Both the position numbers and the translations under genes were made by a program. This document shows, piece by piece, positions 53,767-64,000 of a stretch of DNA of 64,000 nucleotides. The notes under the pieces were generated by a model. The model was not told the DNA's origin and ran no database searches. It saw nothing but the letters and a program-made list of their open reading frames with translations. The stretch is from Mesobacillus boroniphilus JCM 21738 (GTDB lineage: Bacteria > Bacillota > Bacilli > Bacillales > Cytobacillaceae). Numbering within the stretch: the stretch's first letter is position 1; the number at the start of each line of letters is the position of its first letter. Location: the NCBI RefSeq assembly GCF_000517385.1, contig NZ_BAUW01000008.1, positions 1-64,000 on the forward strand, written 5' to 3'.

Positions 53767-56700
53767 TTAATTCATTAAATGAAATTCTGTCTTACTACCT
53801 GTTTGGGTGGATATGACCTCGAGCCTTGCGTCAATCCGTTCCTTTAGCTCTGGTACATGGGAGATGATTCCGACAAGTCGGCCGCTGCTCTGGATATCGA
53901 TTAATGCTTCGATGGCCTGGTCGAGGGACTCTGGATCAAGGGTACCGAAACCTTCATCGATGAACATTGTCTCTAATGAAACTCCACCTGCGTAATTCTG
54001 GACAACATCGGCCAATCCCAAGGCAAGGGATAACGCCGCTTGAAGCTTTCTCCGCCAGACAATGTCTTTACATGGCGATCCTGTCCGGTATATGCGTCCA
54101 AAACCAAAAGCTCCAATCCACTCTGAACATTGCCTTTTGAACGATCAGTTTTTCTCAATAATCTATATCGTCCGCTCGTCATCTTGTTGAGCCTTACATT
54201 GGCCTCTGCAAGAATATCATCAAGAAAAGCTGCCAGGACAAAGCGCTCGAACGTAATCCTGTATGTGTTCTGACCTTTTGAAATCTCGAATAAATGACCG
54301 ACTAGCTTGTATTTTTCCTCAAGCATCTTCATCTGCTCATTCAAAGAGTCTACCTGTTCCAGAACAAATTGATTATCGCGTTTCTTAAGATTTAAATCCT
54401 GGTATGCATCTTCAGTTTCTTTGATTATTTTATTTAATTGTGCGAATTCTGATTGAAGTGTTTCCATATCAGGCTTCTTGACATCTTTTAGCATATCAGA
54501 CAGCTCTGCGAAACGATCACTTACTGACCTGACTTCTTCCCGGTAATTCGAGATGTCTGCATCAAGCTGTTGAATAGCCTGTTCTGATATCTTCGCCTGT
54601 TGATAGGCCTGATAGTTTTCAAAGCCCTGGGATGTCATATTGTTTCTGAATGTTTCCCGCTCGGCTGTCAATTGCGAATCTATTTCCTTCAATCTCTTTT
54701 CGGCCTCTTCACTCCGTGCTTTTTCGGTGCCCATAAGTTCTTTCGCTTCCTGAAAATTCTTTCGGGCTTGCTCCAATTCATCATCAAGCTGCTTCTGTAA
54801 AGCTGCGCTGATTTTAATTTCGACTCGAATACTTGCAGTGAACGAAGCTGTTCAGGTATTTTTTCAGTCATTCTATCGAGAGTGGTTTTCTTTTCTGTAT
54901 ACTGGATCATCAGGCTTTGATAGCTTTCGTCGATCGCTTTCAGCTGGTTATTCAGCCTTTCTCTGTCGTCTTCGAACCTTTTGATTTCAGATTTGATTTT
55001 TTCCAGGGCTGTTATTTTTACCGAATACTGTTTCTGCTCAATTTGGAGCTTTTCAATATCACTTTCAGTCAGGAGTACGGCATCAGCCAACTGGCCGATA
55101 ACTATGTCAGGGCGGAATTTGACGATTTCAGCCATCATTTCTTCTCCTGTTTCAATCATAGACCTTAATGTCGTATCTGTTTCGATATATGACTTTTCAG
55201 CAGCGCTCTTTTCTTTTTCAACATCAGTGATCTGCTCTCGTGCAGCTTTTAAATCTTCTTCGGTCGGGATAAAACCTTCAGTTGCTTTCGCGGGTTGAGG
55301 ATGATCCTCTGACCCGCAAACAGGGCAGGCGCAACCTTCATTTAGTGAAGCGGCCAAAACAGCAGCCTGTGAATGCAGCCATTTTCGCTCAAGAGCTTCT
55401 ACTGCGGCTTTGGCATCATTCAGCCTGGAAACAGTCTGGTTAAACTGACCTTTGCATGTTTCAAAGCTCGACCGAACCTGTTTGACTTTATGATTGTGGT
55501 TGCCAAGCCTTTTCAGCTTGTCCAATTCAAGAAGCCGCTTTTCCAATTTCCGTTCATTCTCCAGATAAGTAATCTGTGCCTTATCGGCATCTTCCTTCTC
55601 CGCCTGAAAGGCTTTGAGTCTCTCTTCAGTTGACTTAAGCTGGGCTTCATTGTTCTCCCGGTTCTGTACAGATGATTCCAGTGCTTGCTTTAGCTCCGCA
55701 AACTGTAAAGCTATGCTGGCGAATGCATGGACATCTTCCTTCATATTTTCAAGTCTGTTAACCTGTTCAACAGCTGCTTTTCGCTCAGGTTCACGATCAA
55801 TTTGTTTCTGGTGTTCTGTTTCGGCTGCTGTGAGTTGCACTGTTAACTGTTCAATTCGCTTCGTGGTCACACTTACCTGGTTTGTTATACTGTCCAGGTC
55901 GGCCTTAAGTCGGTGGCATAGCTGTTCCTGAGCATCCAGAAGAGCTGCTTTTTTTGCAAGCACTGTTTGTTTTTCTTTTTCTGCAAAAAGATCCTTTTGG
56001 GATTCAAGCTTTTCCTTTGTCATCTTCAGGGTTTCTAGGGTTTGGATTTGTTTTAAGGTTGCTTCAGCTTCGAACAAACGCTGCTGTATTTTATCGCGGT
56101 CCAGCTGAAGCTTTTCACGGTCCGTGTTCAACTTTTCGAGTTTTGTTTCCAGTGCGCCAATTTCTTCTTTTAATAGAGGAAGAAGCAGGAAATCATTTAT
56201 ACTGCCGGCTTCTACATATTCCTTCAATTCGGCATTTTCGACAGCCTTGATGCTGCGAAGAGCAGAATTCCTTTTCTCAACCTGGTCCTCAACCGATTTT
56301 TTCAGAACAGTTGCTTCTTCTCTAAGTTTTTCCTCTACTCTCTTATAGATTTCTGTATGGAAAAGTCTTTGCAGAATGACTTCCTTTTCTTTACTGTCCG
56401 ATGTTAAAAGCTTACGGAATTCACCCTGGGGAATCATCAGAATCTGCCTGAATTGATTGCTGTCGATGATCATGATCTCCTTGATCTTTTCGTCCACTTC
56501 ACGAACATTCGAAGCAAGCAATTTCAGTTCTCCGTTTTCGTCAATTAAATATAATTCTGCTTTTGCACCGACAGTAGTCGTTCCTTCACCAGACTTCTTT
56601 TTCTTTTCCTGTTGCGGAGATCTGGCAATCTGGTATGTCTTTTGGCGCAAGGAAAATTCAAGCGTAACTTCAGTCAATAACTCATCATCCGCAAACTGGC

Positions 56701-56902
56701 TTCGCAAATCAGGGCCATTTCGATCCTCACCGCTTGCCTTGCCGTAAATCGCATAACTGATACCGTCAAAAATGGTTGTCTTTCCAGATCCTGTTTTACC
56801 AGAAATGACAAACATTGTCCGGTTTTCAAGCTGCCTGAAATCAATTGTTTCTGCACCGGCATATGGCCCAAAGGCCTGCATCGTCAGTTTCAGAGGTTTC
56901 AT
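53767..56902 (-). CDS. sbcC: SbcC, exonuclease SbcCD ATPase subunit, two frameshifts
   Basis: Rad50-type SMC ATPase that works with SbcD to open DNA hairpins and process breaks. ATG at 56902 overlaps the sbcD stop. N-terminal Walker A FVISGKTGSGKTTIFDGI, about 800 residues of coiled coil broken by the zinc hook CPVCGSEDHP near residue 530, C-terminal signature VKTLSGGESFK and Walker B ETMFIDEGFGTLDPESLDQA. Adding one base near 54800 (within a coiled coil) and one near 54030 (ASLSLALGLADVVQ) gives 1045 residues, the standard size. Confidence 0.94.
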
Positions 56903-58043
56903 TTTTGTCCCTCCTCTTTCAATACTTTGCCAATCACATCTGTCATGACACTGCGTTTATCTTCAGTAAATTCACTTGTCGTCATTTCCTTGTAAAACTG
57001 TTCGAAAAGCTCCAGCTCGGATTTCTTTTCTTCCCTGATCGAGTTGAAGTGCTGCTTATGCTTTTGGTCAATGGATTCGATTTTACGATCAAGATGGAGG
57101 ACATTCGGGAAGACCTGGCGCAGCTTGCCCATTGGGTCAATTATGGCCCCATCGTCAAGCAAAGTTACTTTTAAATAATCATTAATATTTTCTTTTTCAT
57201 AAAAAGAAGGATCCAGAAGCTGTTCCAGGTGGCCTTCCAATTCGCGCATATCCTGCTTCGGTTTCAGGGTCCTGTATCGAATATCAAAACTGCCGTTTTC
57301 GTTCATTTCAACGATAGAAATCGATTTACGCTGTTTTGCCTCTGAAAAAGAGTATTTTAATAGGGAACCTGAGTATTTTATTTTGTCATGTTTGATTGCG
57401 TCGGGGCTATGAAGATGGCCCAGTGCGGTAAAAGCAAATGGGTCAAACAAGTCCTGGGTGACACAGCCGGACCCGCCGACAGATAATGATCGCTCTGAAT
57501 CGCATGAGTCACCACCTAGGACGAAAGCATGTCCAACAAAAACGTTTGCTTCATTAGGATTCAGGTTTTCTTCAATTTTGCCGATCACTGCCTTCATCGC
57601 ATCCTGATGGGAATGGATTGAAGAATCGTCTAGCATATGGCGGACGACCCCAGGTTCAGCATAAGGAATCAGGTAAAAATTGACCCCGTTTATATGTACA
57701 GGCCTAAAGTCGTTCGTCATTTTTCCGGTAAGGTAAAAATGATTATGCCGGTACCATGAACTGCCAAATGATAGACGTTCTGCGCTGTCATGGTTGCCTG
57801 CAATCGCAACAACCGGTGTGTTCAATTCCACGTTGACTTTGAATAGCACTTCATCAAGTAGCTCTACAGCATCAATTGGCGGGACGGACCTGTCGTACAG
57901 ATCGCCTGCAATCACAACAGCATCAGGTTGTTCTTCCGCGACAAGTTCAATAAATTGATTCAATGCCTCTCTCTGGTCCCCGTCATATACATTCCGTGGA
58001 CAAGCTTTCCGAGATGCCAGTCACCCGTATGAATAAATTTCAT
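56899..58043 (-). CDS. sbcD: SbcD, exonuclease SbcCD nuclease subunit, one frameshift
   Basis: Mre11-type metallophosphoesterase. Start ATG at 58043 (MKFIHTGDWHLGKLVHGMYM) behind GGAGGGATT; the D-x-H metal motif TGDWHLG is in this first piece. A one-base slip near 57985 joins REALNQFIELVAEEQPDAVV and onward with IAGDLYDRSVPP, VVAIAGNHDSAERL (GNHD) and ALGHLHSPDAI (GHxH). 381 residues. Operon with sbcC. Confidence 0.94.
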
Positions 58044-58329
58044 GCAAATCCCTCCTGTATTAAGTAGTTATCTATTTTCATTATTATTAAAGGCCTATTT
58101 GACAATGCTACTATTATAACAAACTCGAAAATTTAATGGGCACTCAAATAAAGGAGAGACTAAAGGAACGTTTGTTCTGATTTTATCAAAAATCATCTTT
58201 AAAATCTACCTTAATTTTCCTTTGTTTAGTCAATAATGATATTTAATAGTGATAACATTTTAAAATTTGACTTTTCAGTCGTTGTTTTTCACAATAGAAG
58301 TAAGTCTAATAAATAAAGCAGGGATTTAA

Positions 58330-59171
58330 ATGGAAACAAAAACAGAGGCATTATACAAGTTCCTGGTCGACAATTCGGCCAATTTTACCGAGGACTGGCT
58401 GAAACGGCAGCGTGTAATTCATGGATCAGATTATTCTGCTGACGCCCCGCCAGAAGTTATGAACAGGGTAAAGGAACAGAATTCAAATTATGTTCGTCTT
58501 GTGGCGAAATCACTTTATCAGTCTGAGGAAGAGATGAAGGAAACGATTTCTGCGTGGACGAGCCAGACTGCAGCAGACCGGATTAAATCAAAAACTGACC
58601 TGAAAGAAGTTGCCTGGAATTCTGGCGTCTTCCGTCGTGTTTATTGGGAATACGTTCAAAAATTCGTTAAACAGACGGACCTAGAAATAAATCTGGACGA
58701 CGTTTTTACATGGGAAAAAAAGATTAATTACACGCTTGATTATGTCTTTGAGACCTTTATTATTGTTTTCATGGATATCCTTATGAATCGATTAGTCTCT
58801 CAGGCAACTTTAATTAAAGAATTGAGCGCACCAGTGATTACCTTGACAAAGGAAGTCGGCCTTCTGCCATTGATAGGTGAAATCGATACAACGAGAGCAA
58901 AAGGTTGATGGAATCAACTCTTACACAAAGTATCGATGCCAGAATCAATACTTTGATAGTCGATCTTTCAGGAGTGGTGATGGTTGATACGATGGTAGCC
59001 CATCAAATTTTCAAACTGATGGATGCCCTAAAGATGCTTGGCGTTCAATCGATCGTTACAGGAATCCGTCCAGAGGTTGCACAAACAGCTGTCCAGCTGG
59101 GAATTGATTTTTCGGATATTAAGACAGCAGGTAATTTGCAAAATGTTATCAAAAAATTCATCCAAAGTTAA
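58330..59171 (+). CDS. RsbR paralogue (stressosome sensor), one frameshift
   Basis: ATG at 58330 behind GCAGGGAT. The N-terminal half is helical with a heme-free globin-like RsbR pattern (NSANFTEDWLKRQRVIHGSD, FRRVYWEYVQKFVKQTD). The C-terminal STAS domain carries both phospho-sites: the Thr in IGEIDTTRAK region and VVMVDTMVAHQIF. A T missing near 58902 breaks DTTRAK-(G)-LMESTLTQSID; repaired, 280 residues, the size of RsbRD/YojH. It would assemble with RsbS and be phosphorylated by RsbT, both encoded at 5.5-6.2 kb. Confidence 0.92.
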
Positions 59172-59202
59172 AAACCTGCTATCAATTGTTAGCAGGTTTT
59201 TC
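59172..59202. terminator. Bidirectional terminator
   Basis: AAAACCTGCTA and TAGCAGGTTTT around TCAATTGT, between the convergent rsbR paralogue and the glycine-rich-domain gene. Confidence 0.85.
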
Positions 59203-59206
59203 ATTA

Positions 59207-60163
59207 TTATGATGAGCAACCTCCGCCACAGCTTGAACAACCGCTGCTGGAACAGCTGTGGCCGCCGCTATCATTATGTGAATCCTGTATGTCACCTGAG
59301 CCGCAAAAAACGGCACTGCAGCCCGATGTTCCATGTGACTGGTGAGAATAAGCGTATGCTTGGGCATAATCCCAGTATTCATCAAAGTAATAGTAAGAAT
59401 AAAACACCATTACCAGGCTCAATCCTGATAAATCACCAAAAAGTCCTGGCCTTTCAAAAGACCCTTTTCTATCAGCACTGTATATTTCTTGTGCTTTTCT
59501 AAGTTGAGACCTCAGTTGTTTGGTTAAATAATCCACCAGCTCCTGATTATCCTCAGTAACCTTGAAAAATTTCTGTTTCAACTCATCGTCACTAAGTGAA
59601 CCGATTTTTTGAAGTAACTGCTGGTCCATTGGATAATGGAAAAAGTCTCCCCATGCCTGCCATGTGTATTCTGTTATTTCAAATAGCTGAGCGAACACCC
59701 AATCAAAGAATGCCCTTTCCTGGGGTGCTGGTTCCGGCTCCAAGTTCGGCGTATGATGAAGCATATTGCCAAGATATTTTTCAGAAAAAGCTTCATATTG
59801 CTTCGTGAACATCAGCATCTCATGCCAAATTTCATCGACCTTGCTGCTGAACATCGGTGTATTTTTCATAAACGAATTAAGCAAGAAATATCGTTTTAAT
59901 TCAAATAAACGCCATTCAAATTCATCATCGGATATCTCGGGATGATCGCTTAAAAAACGAAGTTTCACTTGATTTATAAACTCATAAGAAAGAGATTTCT
60001 CTAATTTATTCAAGATAGCAGAAGCCGGCACATTATCCAGTAAGCCAAGGTGGTCCGGGATGTTCTCCTTCAATAATACTTTCTTTTTGCTTCCATTGCC
60101 GGAAAAATAAGCAATGGCAAAGAGTATCCCTGCTCCAGCCGCGATTGTTAAGAAGACACCCAT
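59207..60163 (-). CDS. Glycine-rich-domain (GRDP)-type membrane protein with Cys-rich tail
   Basis: 318 residues from ATG at 60163 behind GAGGTGTA; a GTG five codons earlier overlaps the ribosome site. One N-terminal membrane segment (VFLTIAAGAGILFAIAYF). The central VDEIWHEMLMFTKQYEAFSE with HHTPNLEPEPAPQERAFFDW is the glycine-rich-domain-protein motif also known from plants and bacteria (COG4278). The last 40 residues are SHQSHGTSGCSAVFCGSG and a Ser/Gly/Cys tail with CSSSGCSSCGGGCSS. The tail could bind metal or be disulfide-linked; role unknown. Confidence 0.85.
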   Translation of the reverse strand: MGVFLTIAAGAGILFAIAYFSGNGSKKKVLLKENIPDHLGLLDNVPASAILNKLEKSLSYEFINQVKLRFLSDHPEISDDEFEWRLFELKRYFLLNSFMKNTPMFSSKVDEIWHEMLMFTKQYEAFSEKYLGNMLHHTPNLEPEPAPQERAFFDWVFAQLFEITEYTWQAWGDFFHYPMDQQLLQKIGSLSDDELKQKFFKVTEDNQELVDYLTKQLRSQLRKAQEIYSADRKGSFERPGLFGDLSGLSLVMVFYSYYYFDEYWDYAQAYAYSHQSHGTSGCSAVFCGSGDIQDSHNDSGGHSCSSSGCSSCGGGCSS

Positions 60164-60256
60164 TTTTATACACCTCACCCTGTGGAATAGTTGTTACAGG
60201 ATATTACGTTTTTCATAATGGAAAGGTTTCAAAAAAATTGGAAATCCTGGTACATA

Positions 60257-60283
60257 AAAAGCCCAGCCAGATGGCTGAGCTAT
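60257..60283 (-). terminator. Terminator of the cold-shock gene
   Basis: AGCCCAGCC and GGCTGAGCT around AGAT, with one mismatch; minus-strand T-run. Confidence 0.75.
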
Positions 60284-60299
60284 AAGGTCAAATTAAGAA

Positions 60300-60500
60300 T
60301 TATAGTTTAGTAACGTTAGCAGCTTGTGGTCCACGAGCACCTTCAACAACCTCGAAAGATACTTCCTGGCCTTCTTCTAATGTTTTGAAACCTTCTGTTT
60401 GAATAGCAGAGTAATGTACGAAAACATCATTGCCGTCTTCAGCTTCGATGAATCCGAACCCTTTTTCTGCATTGAACCATTTAACTTTACCGTTTTTCAT
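60300..60500 (-). CDS. cspD: Cold-shock protein, CspA family
   Basis: 66 residues from ATG at 60500 behind AGGAGGA. RNP1 [11 protein letters not shown] and RNP2 VFVHYSAIQ motifs bind single-stranded nucleic acid; ends [12 protein letters not shown] as in B. subtilis CspD/CspB. A preceding A/T-rich leader of over 150 bases (to about 60670) is typical of cold-shock mRNAs. The gene symbol is by overall similarity. Confidence 0.94.
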   Translation of the reverse strand: MKNGKVKWFNAEKGFGFIEAEDGNDVFVHYSAIQTEGFKTLEEGQEVSFEVVEGARGPQAANVTKL

Positions 60501-60791
60501 GTGAAAAATCCTCCTAGATCGGCCGAACAAGCCATGATTAAAATTCAGCAAAATCACAACGACTAGTTCATCATACATGACCTATTCAAACGTCTTCAAA
60601 CATTAGAATAAGCAAATTGCATAGTGCCTAATACGTGTGTAATAAGCTAATTTTAATATAGCAACGATGGATTTTTTTGTCAACAAAAGACAAACCTGTC
60701 AAATACTTATTTAAAGTGGATTTTTTCTGGATGGATCTTTCTATTGAGAAATGTTAAAAAACAATCACGCCAAAGCTTTGCAAGGGTCTTG

Positions 60792-62041
60792 TTACTTTTC
60801 ATCTAATAAATTGCTGAAGCGGATATGGAAAGTTGTACCTATGCCAACCTGGCTCTTAATCTCTACCTTGCCTCTCATTGCAGTGATGATGCTGAAAGTC
60901 ACCATCATGCCAAGGCCAGTTCCTTGCTGCCCTTTTGTCGTGTAGTATGGTTCCCCCAGGCGGGCAATTTGCTCTTCAGTCATCCCGAGACCTGTATCTC
61001 TCACGAGGATATGGATTACAGTTCCGGTGCGGAAGGTTTGGACGATTAGTTCCCCGCCGTTTGGCATAGCCTCCAAACCGTTCTTGATCAGGTTGATGAA
61101 TCCTTGCTTGAATTTCGAACGATCCCCTAATATGACTAATCCTGAACTATACTTTTTCGTTATTTTTACACCATTGAAGTTAGCCAATGGATTTAGTACA
61201 TTAAGAACCTGATTCAATTCCTTATCGACTTCGATTTGCTCTTCCTTTTCAAAAGCAGGTCTTGCAAAAGTAAGAAAGTCATTAATGACCTCTTCAGCAC
61301 GATTCAATTCCTGGACCGCAATATCGATGAATTCCTTTTTCTTTTCTTCAGGATAATCTTTCTCGCCGAGCAGTTGCAGGAATCCTTTCACAGTTGTAAG
61401 CGGATTACGGATTTCATGAGAAATAGCCGCACTTAAATGGCTGACGGCCTCAATTTTATCGGCCTTCGCTAGTCTTTGTCGGATAATGAATGTTTGACGA
61501 ATTGTCTCAATCGAATAGCTGACTAGCCCTGAGGTTAGTGCGGGAATCAAAATGAAACTGAACCACGCTTCCGGGTGTATAATTGGTTCACTAACTACGG
61601 TGACCATTTGCATTAGCAAGAACGAAGTGATTACTGTCAATAAAACAGAAATACCGACCTGCTGTTCAGAGTTAGCCTATTGAACCAGGGATGAATCCAT
61701 TTGAGAAGGATAGCAAGGGATGCAAAAACCCCCACCGATACCCAGAACCCATCGTTTATGCCTAACAAACCTCTCATAAGGATCGTGACGCCTGCAAGCA
61801 AAAAACTATATCCAGTATAGAGACTTCCAAGAATCATAGGCACCTGTCGAAGGTCAAAGCGAACGCCATCCTGGACTTGTACTGAAAAAATATAACATGT
61901 AAAAATCGAAATAATGAAATAGAATAATTGATATCTTTCTCGACTCTCTTCCTTCACTTGCCTTTCAATGATTAACTGTGTAAAAAACAGAAGGACAAGA
62001 AGAAGTGAGAGATTCATTAATAAATGCTTTGTAATTTCCAC
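60792..62041 (-). CDS. Membrane sensor histidine kinase, KinB-like, one frameshift
   Basis: Start GTG at 62041 behind GGTGGTG. Six hydrophobic segments (for example LLMNLSLLLVLLFFTQLII, GYSFLLAGVTILMRGLLGI) form a 5TMR-type sensor domain. After a one-base slip near 61672 (NSEQQVGISVLLTVITSFLL) comes the HisKA box AAISHEIRNPLTTVKGFLQL with the phospho-His, and HATPase motifs NLIKNGLEAMPNGG, VRDTGLGMTEEQ, KGQQGTGLGMMVTFSI. 416 residues. No response regulator next door, as for KinA-E sporulation kinases that feed Spo0F; assignment to that branch is an inference. Confidence 0.9.
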
Positions 62042-62167
62042 TGCAACACCACCATTTGTACTCACTAAGATAGTATTATAATCCAGTGTGCAGCGCAAAT
62101 TTTATCCAATTTCACCTTTCTATTCCATGTCTTTTGTTTTATATTTGAAAAAAGAGAGGTGTCTCGT

Positions 62168-62338
62168 ATGATAATGTGGTTAATCATTGTTTTACTGTTG
62201 TTTATACTCATTGATGTTGTAAGACTCCATAAGAAAATTGACAAGCTGAATGCACATTTAAACCCAGTGTCACCACCGCCAACGGATGACGAAATCGAAA
62301 AGATGCTAACTTCGAAGAATACTAACTATGAAAAGTAA
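62168..62338 (+). CDS. Small membrane protein, 56 residues
   Basis: ATG at 62168 behind AGAGGTG. One membrane helix (MIMWLIIVLLLFILIDVV) and a charged tail (RLHKKIDKLNAHLN, then DDEIEKMLTSKN). It overlaps the start of the next gene by 11 bases, so the two form a unit. Resembles the small YrhC-type membrane proteins in shape only; no family recognised. Confidence 0.75.
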   Translation: MIMWLIIVLLLFILIDVVRLHKKIDKLNAHLNPVSPPPTDDEIEKMLTSKNTNYEK

Positions 62339-63106
62339 ATGGCTTCCATACGTAATAGTCCTCATAGCGATATTGCTGGTTTTCACCTTAGATAGATTCA
62401 GAACGTTATTGCCTGAACAGGAAAAAGAACCGTCTTTTAGCATTCCAGAAGCTATAATCACTGTTGGAGGCCAGGAAGTCATATATAAATCAGGTACATT
62501 TGCCTGGGTAGAAAAAGGCACCGGACCTGTCATCGACCAGGATGAGCCACCAATCCTGTTCCATGATCTGCTGCCTGTCAGCGTGAAGCCATTCAGCGAA
62601 ATGAAGATCACCTTTCCTGAGAAAGCAGGAATTGACCATATTTCCGTTTATCGCTCACAGGGACAAGAAGATTTGGAGATGGGGAATCTTCCATTTGAAA
62701 CAATTTTTGATAACAACTATACCCTTAACAATGTAGCTGGCCAAAGTACGGTAATCATCCAGGCCTCCATTGGAGATCAAGTCTATCATTATGCTTTTCC
62801 ATTAATCATTGAAGAAGTGGTTGCTTACCAGGCACAGCTTGCCGAAGAACCAGGCTACTTGGCTGTACTTGAACTGTTTAAGCCAGAAGCGCAGCAGGAA
62901 AATTGGGCACTCGAACAAGTCAACAACAAATATGTACATAAAGCATATTCTTTGCAGGTTAACAACATTGAGGAAGCACGCCGGCAATTTCCTGATTTAA
63001 AATCGATTTTCTGCCGTATTACGCCATTTTCAATCATGAAAGATTGCTTTATGAGGCATATAATCGGGATGATTTCTTCAAAATGTTGAAAATCGCGTCA
63101 CCTTAA
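62328..63106 (+). CDS. Secreted or membrane-anchored hypothetical protein, one frameshift
   Basis: ATG at 62328 inside the previous gene's end. A signal-anchor (WLPYVIVLIAILLVFTL) is followed by a beta-rich outer domain (ITFPEKAGIDHISVYRSQGQ, NVAGQSTVIIQASIGDQVYH). The frame is lost near 63020; adding one base continues it as YAIFNHERLLYEAYNRDDFF and ends MLKIASP at 63106, 259 residues. No family recognised. Confidence 0.75.
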
Positions 63107-63161
63107 CTGAAAAATAGTAGCATTTGATTCTAAAAGAATGCTTGAATATTGGAAAGAAGGT

Positions 63162-63200
63162 GTCCCAAAAGTTTCAACTTTGGGAACCCTCTTTATTTTT
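63162..63200 (+). terminator. Terminator-like hairpin
   Basis: TCCCAAA and TTTGGGA around AGTTTCAAC, followed by ACCCTCTTTATTTTT. Confidence 0.65.
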
Positions 63201-63402
63201 TGTGACTGCTTGTAAAAATGGTCCGTTGATTTCCGTTCCAGGCGCTTCAATCAACTTAGGTTTTATATTCATTTTTTATCGCAAAGATTCATAGAATGAA
63301 ACCCAGAATCTTGATAAATTGATTCAAGAGGCGACTCCCAGGTCGAATTTCTTCAACCTTTTGAGTCAGCCTATTCTGTTTCCCGGATTTTCAAGTGACT
63401 AG

Positions 63403-63481
63403 TGTCCGTCATAACCTGTATGAAGGACATTTTTTCCGGTTCTCCATCGATTAGTGTCCGTCATAACCTTAATGACGGACA
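63403..63481. repeat. Two TGTCCGTCAT hairpins, 52 bp apart
   Basis: TGTCCGTCAT (63403) pairs with ATGAAGGACA (63420), and TGTCCGTCAT (63455) with ATGACGGACA (63472). The second is a perfect 10-bp stem. A third half-site AGTCCGTCAT follows near 63506. TTAGTGTCCGTCATAACC is a direct repeat of 17 bases. Confidence 0.8.
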
Positions 63482-63783
63482 CTTTTCTCGATACTTCCCT
63501 TAATAAGTCCGTCATTTTCGCTTGCGTTTTATATTTTTGAAAAGGTGGAGCACTTCCACTAGTAATAGGAGCAAGGTGATGTAACATAGGAATGCATAAA
63601 TTACCCCAAGTAACAGGTTGAGCGGCCATTTTTGCTCCACAACCTGTCAGCGATTAGCGTTCTCTTACCGATCGCCTTCTTTACTGGAACAATTAGTTTT
63701 AGTTTCCATTCTGTTTTAAAATTTATCCATGTTTTTATATAACCCTAATGAATAAAATGAAAACACCACTTTTAGCTACGCTT

Positions 63784-64000
63784 TTAATTGTAATCGATTT
63801 GTTTTCCTAAAAGGCCTGAAATAAGTTCCAGAGTTGCAAGCGAAGAAATATCATGCTCAAGGAGAGGCAAGAAAATTTGTCTCTGATTCTTGAATTCGTC
63901 TTTGATTTCATCAAGATACACTCGCTCGTTCGCTCTTCTTTGCTCCATGAACCTTCCATCTGCTTCATCTGGGATGACCTTATTAACTACGATTGAGTTA
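63784..64000 (-). CDS. ArsA-like anion-transporting ATPase, C-terminal end only
   Basis: The frame stays open to the window's edge and ends at 63784. The 72 visible residues include VVNKVIPDEADGRFMEQRRA, YLDEIKDEFKNQRQIFLPLL and EHDISSLATLELISGLLG, the pattern of the C-terminal third of ArsA/Get3-type ATPases. The P-loop and switch regions lie outside. Such proteins in bacilli are not always arsenic-related. Confidence 0.8.
   Translation of the reverse strand, partial: NSIVVNKVIPDEADGRFMEQRRANERVYLDEIKDEFKNQRQIFLPLLEHDISSLATLELISGLLGKQIDYN

Larger units (their letters stand above)
63107..63783. other. Intergenic region, no gene; hairpins only
   Basis: About 680 bases between two genes that converge. 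It contains a terminator-like hairpin (63162-63200) and the twin GTCCGTCAT hairpins at 63403-63481. A 76-codon minus-strand frame at 63399-63629 lies on those hairpins and is not credible. Confidence 0.6.

Noticed and set aside
63399-63629. 76-codon minus-strand frame
   Set aside because: It runs across the twin hairpins and has no ribosome site or recognisable content.

Overview
The window looks like chromosomal DNA of a spore-forming member of the Bacillaceae, near Mesobacillus/Cytobacillus; this placement is an inference from gene content. Signs are strong AAGGAGG ribosome sites, a T-box leader before argS, an RsbS-RsbT switch, DUF1657/YetF, DUF3231 and DUF3900 proteins, type II pantothenate kinase, an extended Fe/Mn superoxide dismutase and a KinB-like kinase. 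Much of the sequence carries single-base indels: about 26 frame breaks in about 20 genes, including argS and selB. Almost all are repaired by adding one base, so most 'broken' genes here are probably sequencing error. Coordinates for those genes are given as the reconstructed full span.

Layout. 0.1-16 kb holds a possible spore-surface protein, a ParM/ParR-like pair, glutaminase, RsbS-RsbT plus a VOC protein, a LysM-NlpC/P60 wall hydrolase, a YetF/DUF1657 cluster, a radical SAM/SPASM protein, argS with its T-box, an acetyltransferase and an ECF sigma/anti-sigma pair. 16-22 kb is the most interesting part: an OsmC-family gene and a thioredoxin-like gene each carry one in-frame TGA exactly where the redox cysteine belongs. 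Each TGA is followed by a hairpin whose five-base loop lies at +26 to +30, and selB, the selenocysteine elongation factor, is encoded 1 kb further on. I read this as a small selenoprotein locus. 22-23 kb holds coaW.

23-51 kb is a large, mostly minus-strand acyl-CoA catabolic region: a LivJFGMH-type ABC importer, two AMP-forming acyl-CoA ligases, four acyl-CoA dehydrogenases, two MaoC-type proteins, an enoyl-CoA hydratase, four SDRs, a thioesterase, an alcohol dehydrogenase, a quinone oxidoreductase, an APH-type kinase, a ComB-like phosphatase and an alpha/beta hydrolase. A TetR gene lies inside it, and four near-palindromic ACTAAC-CGGTTGGTAT sites precede transcription units, so it looks like one regulon for importing and beta-oxidising an unidentified acid. 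DUF3892, SodF and an M42 peptidase interrupt it. 51-64 kb holds a methyltransferase, DUF3900, SbcCD, an RsbR paralogue, a glycine-rich-domain protein, a cold-shock protein, a sensor kinase, two small membrane-anchored proteins and the C-terminal end of an ArsA-like ATPase that runs off the window.

A structured interspersed repeat of about 120-155 bp occurs five times and has split one SDR gene. Other repeats are a 52-bp tandem hairpin array near 42 kb, a TTCCTNAA array near 36 kb and twin hairpins near 63.4 kb.
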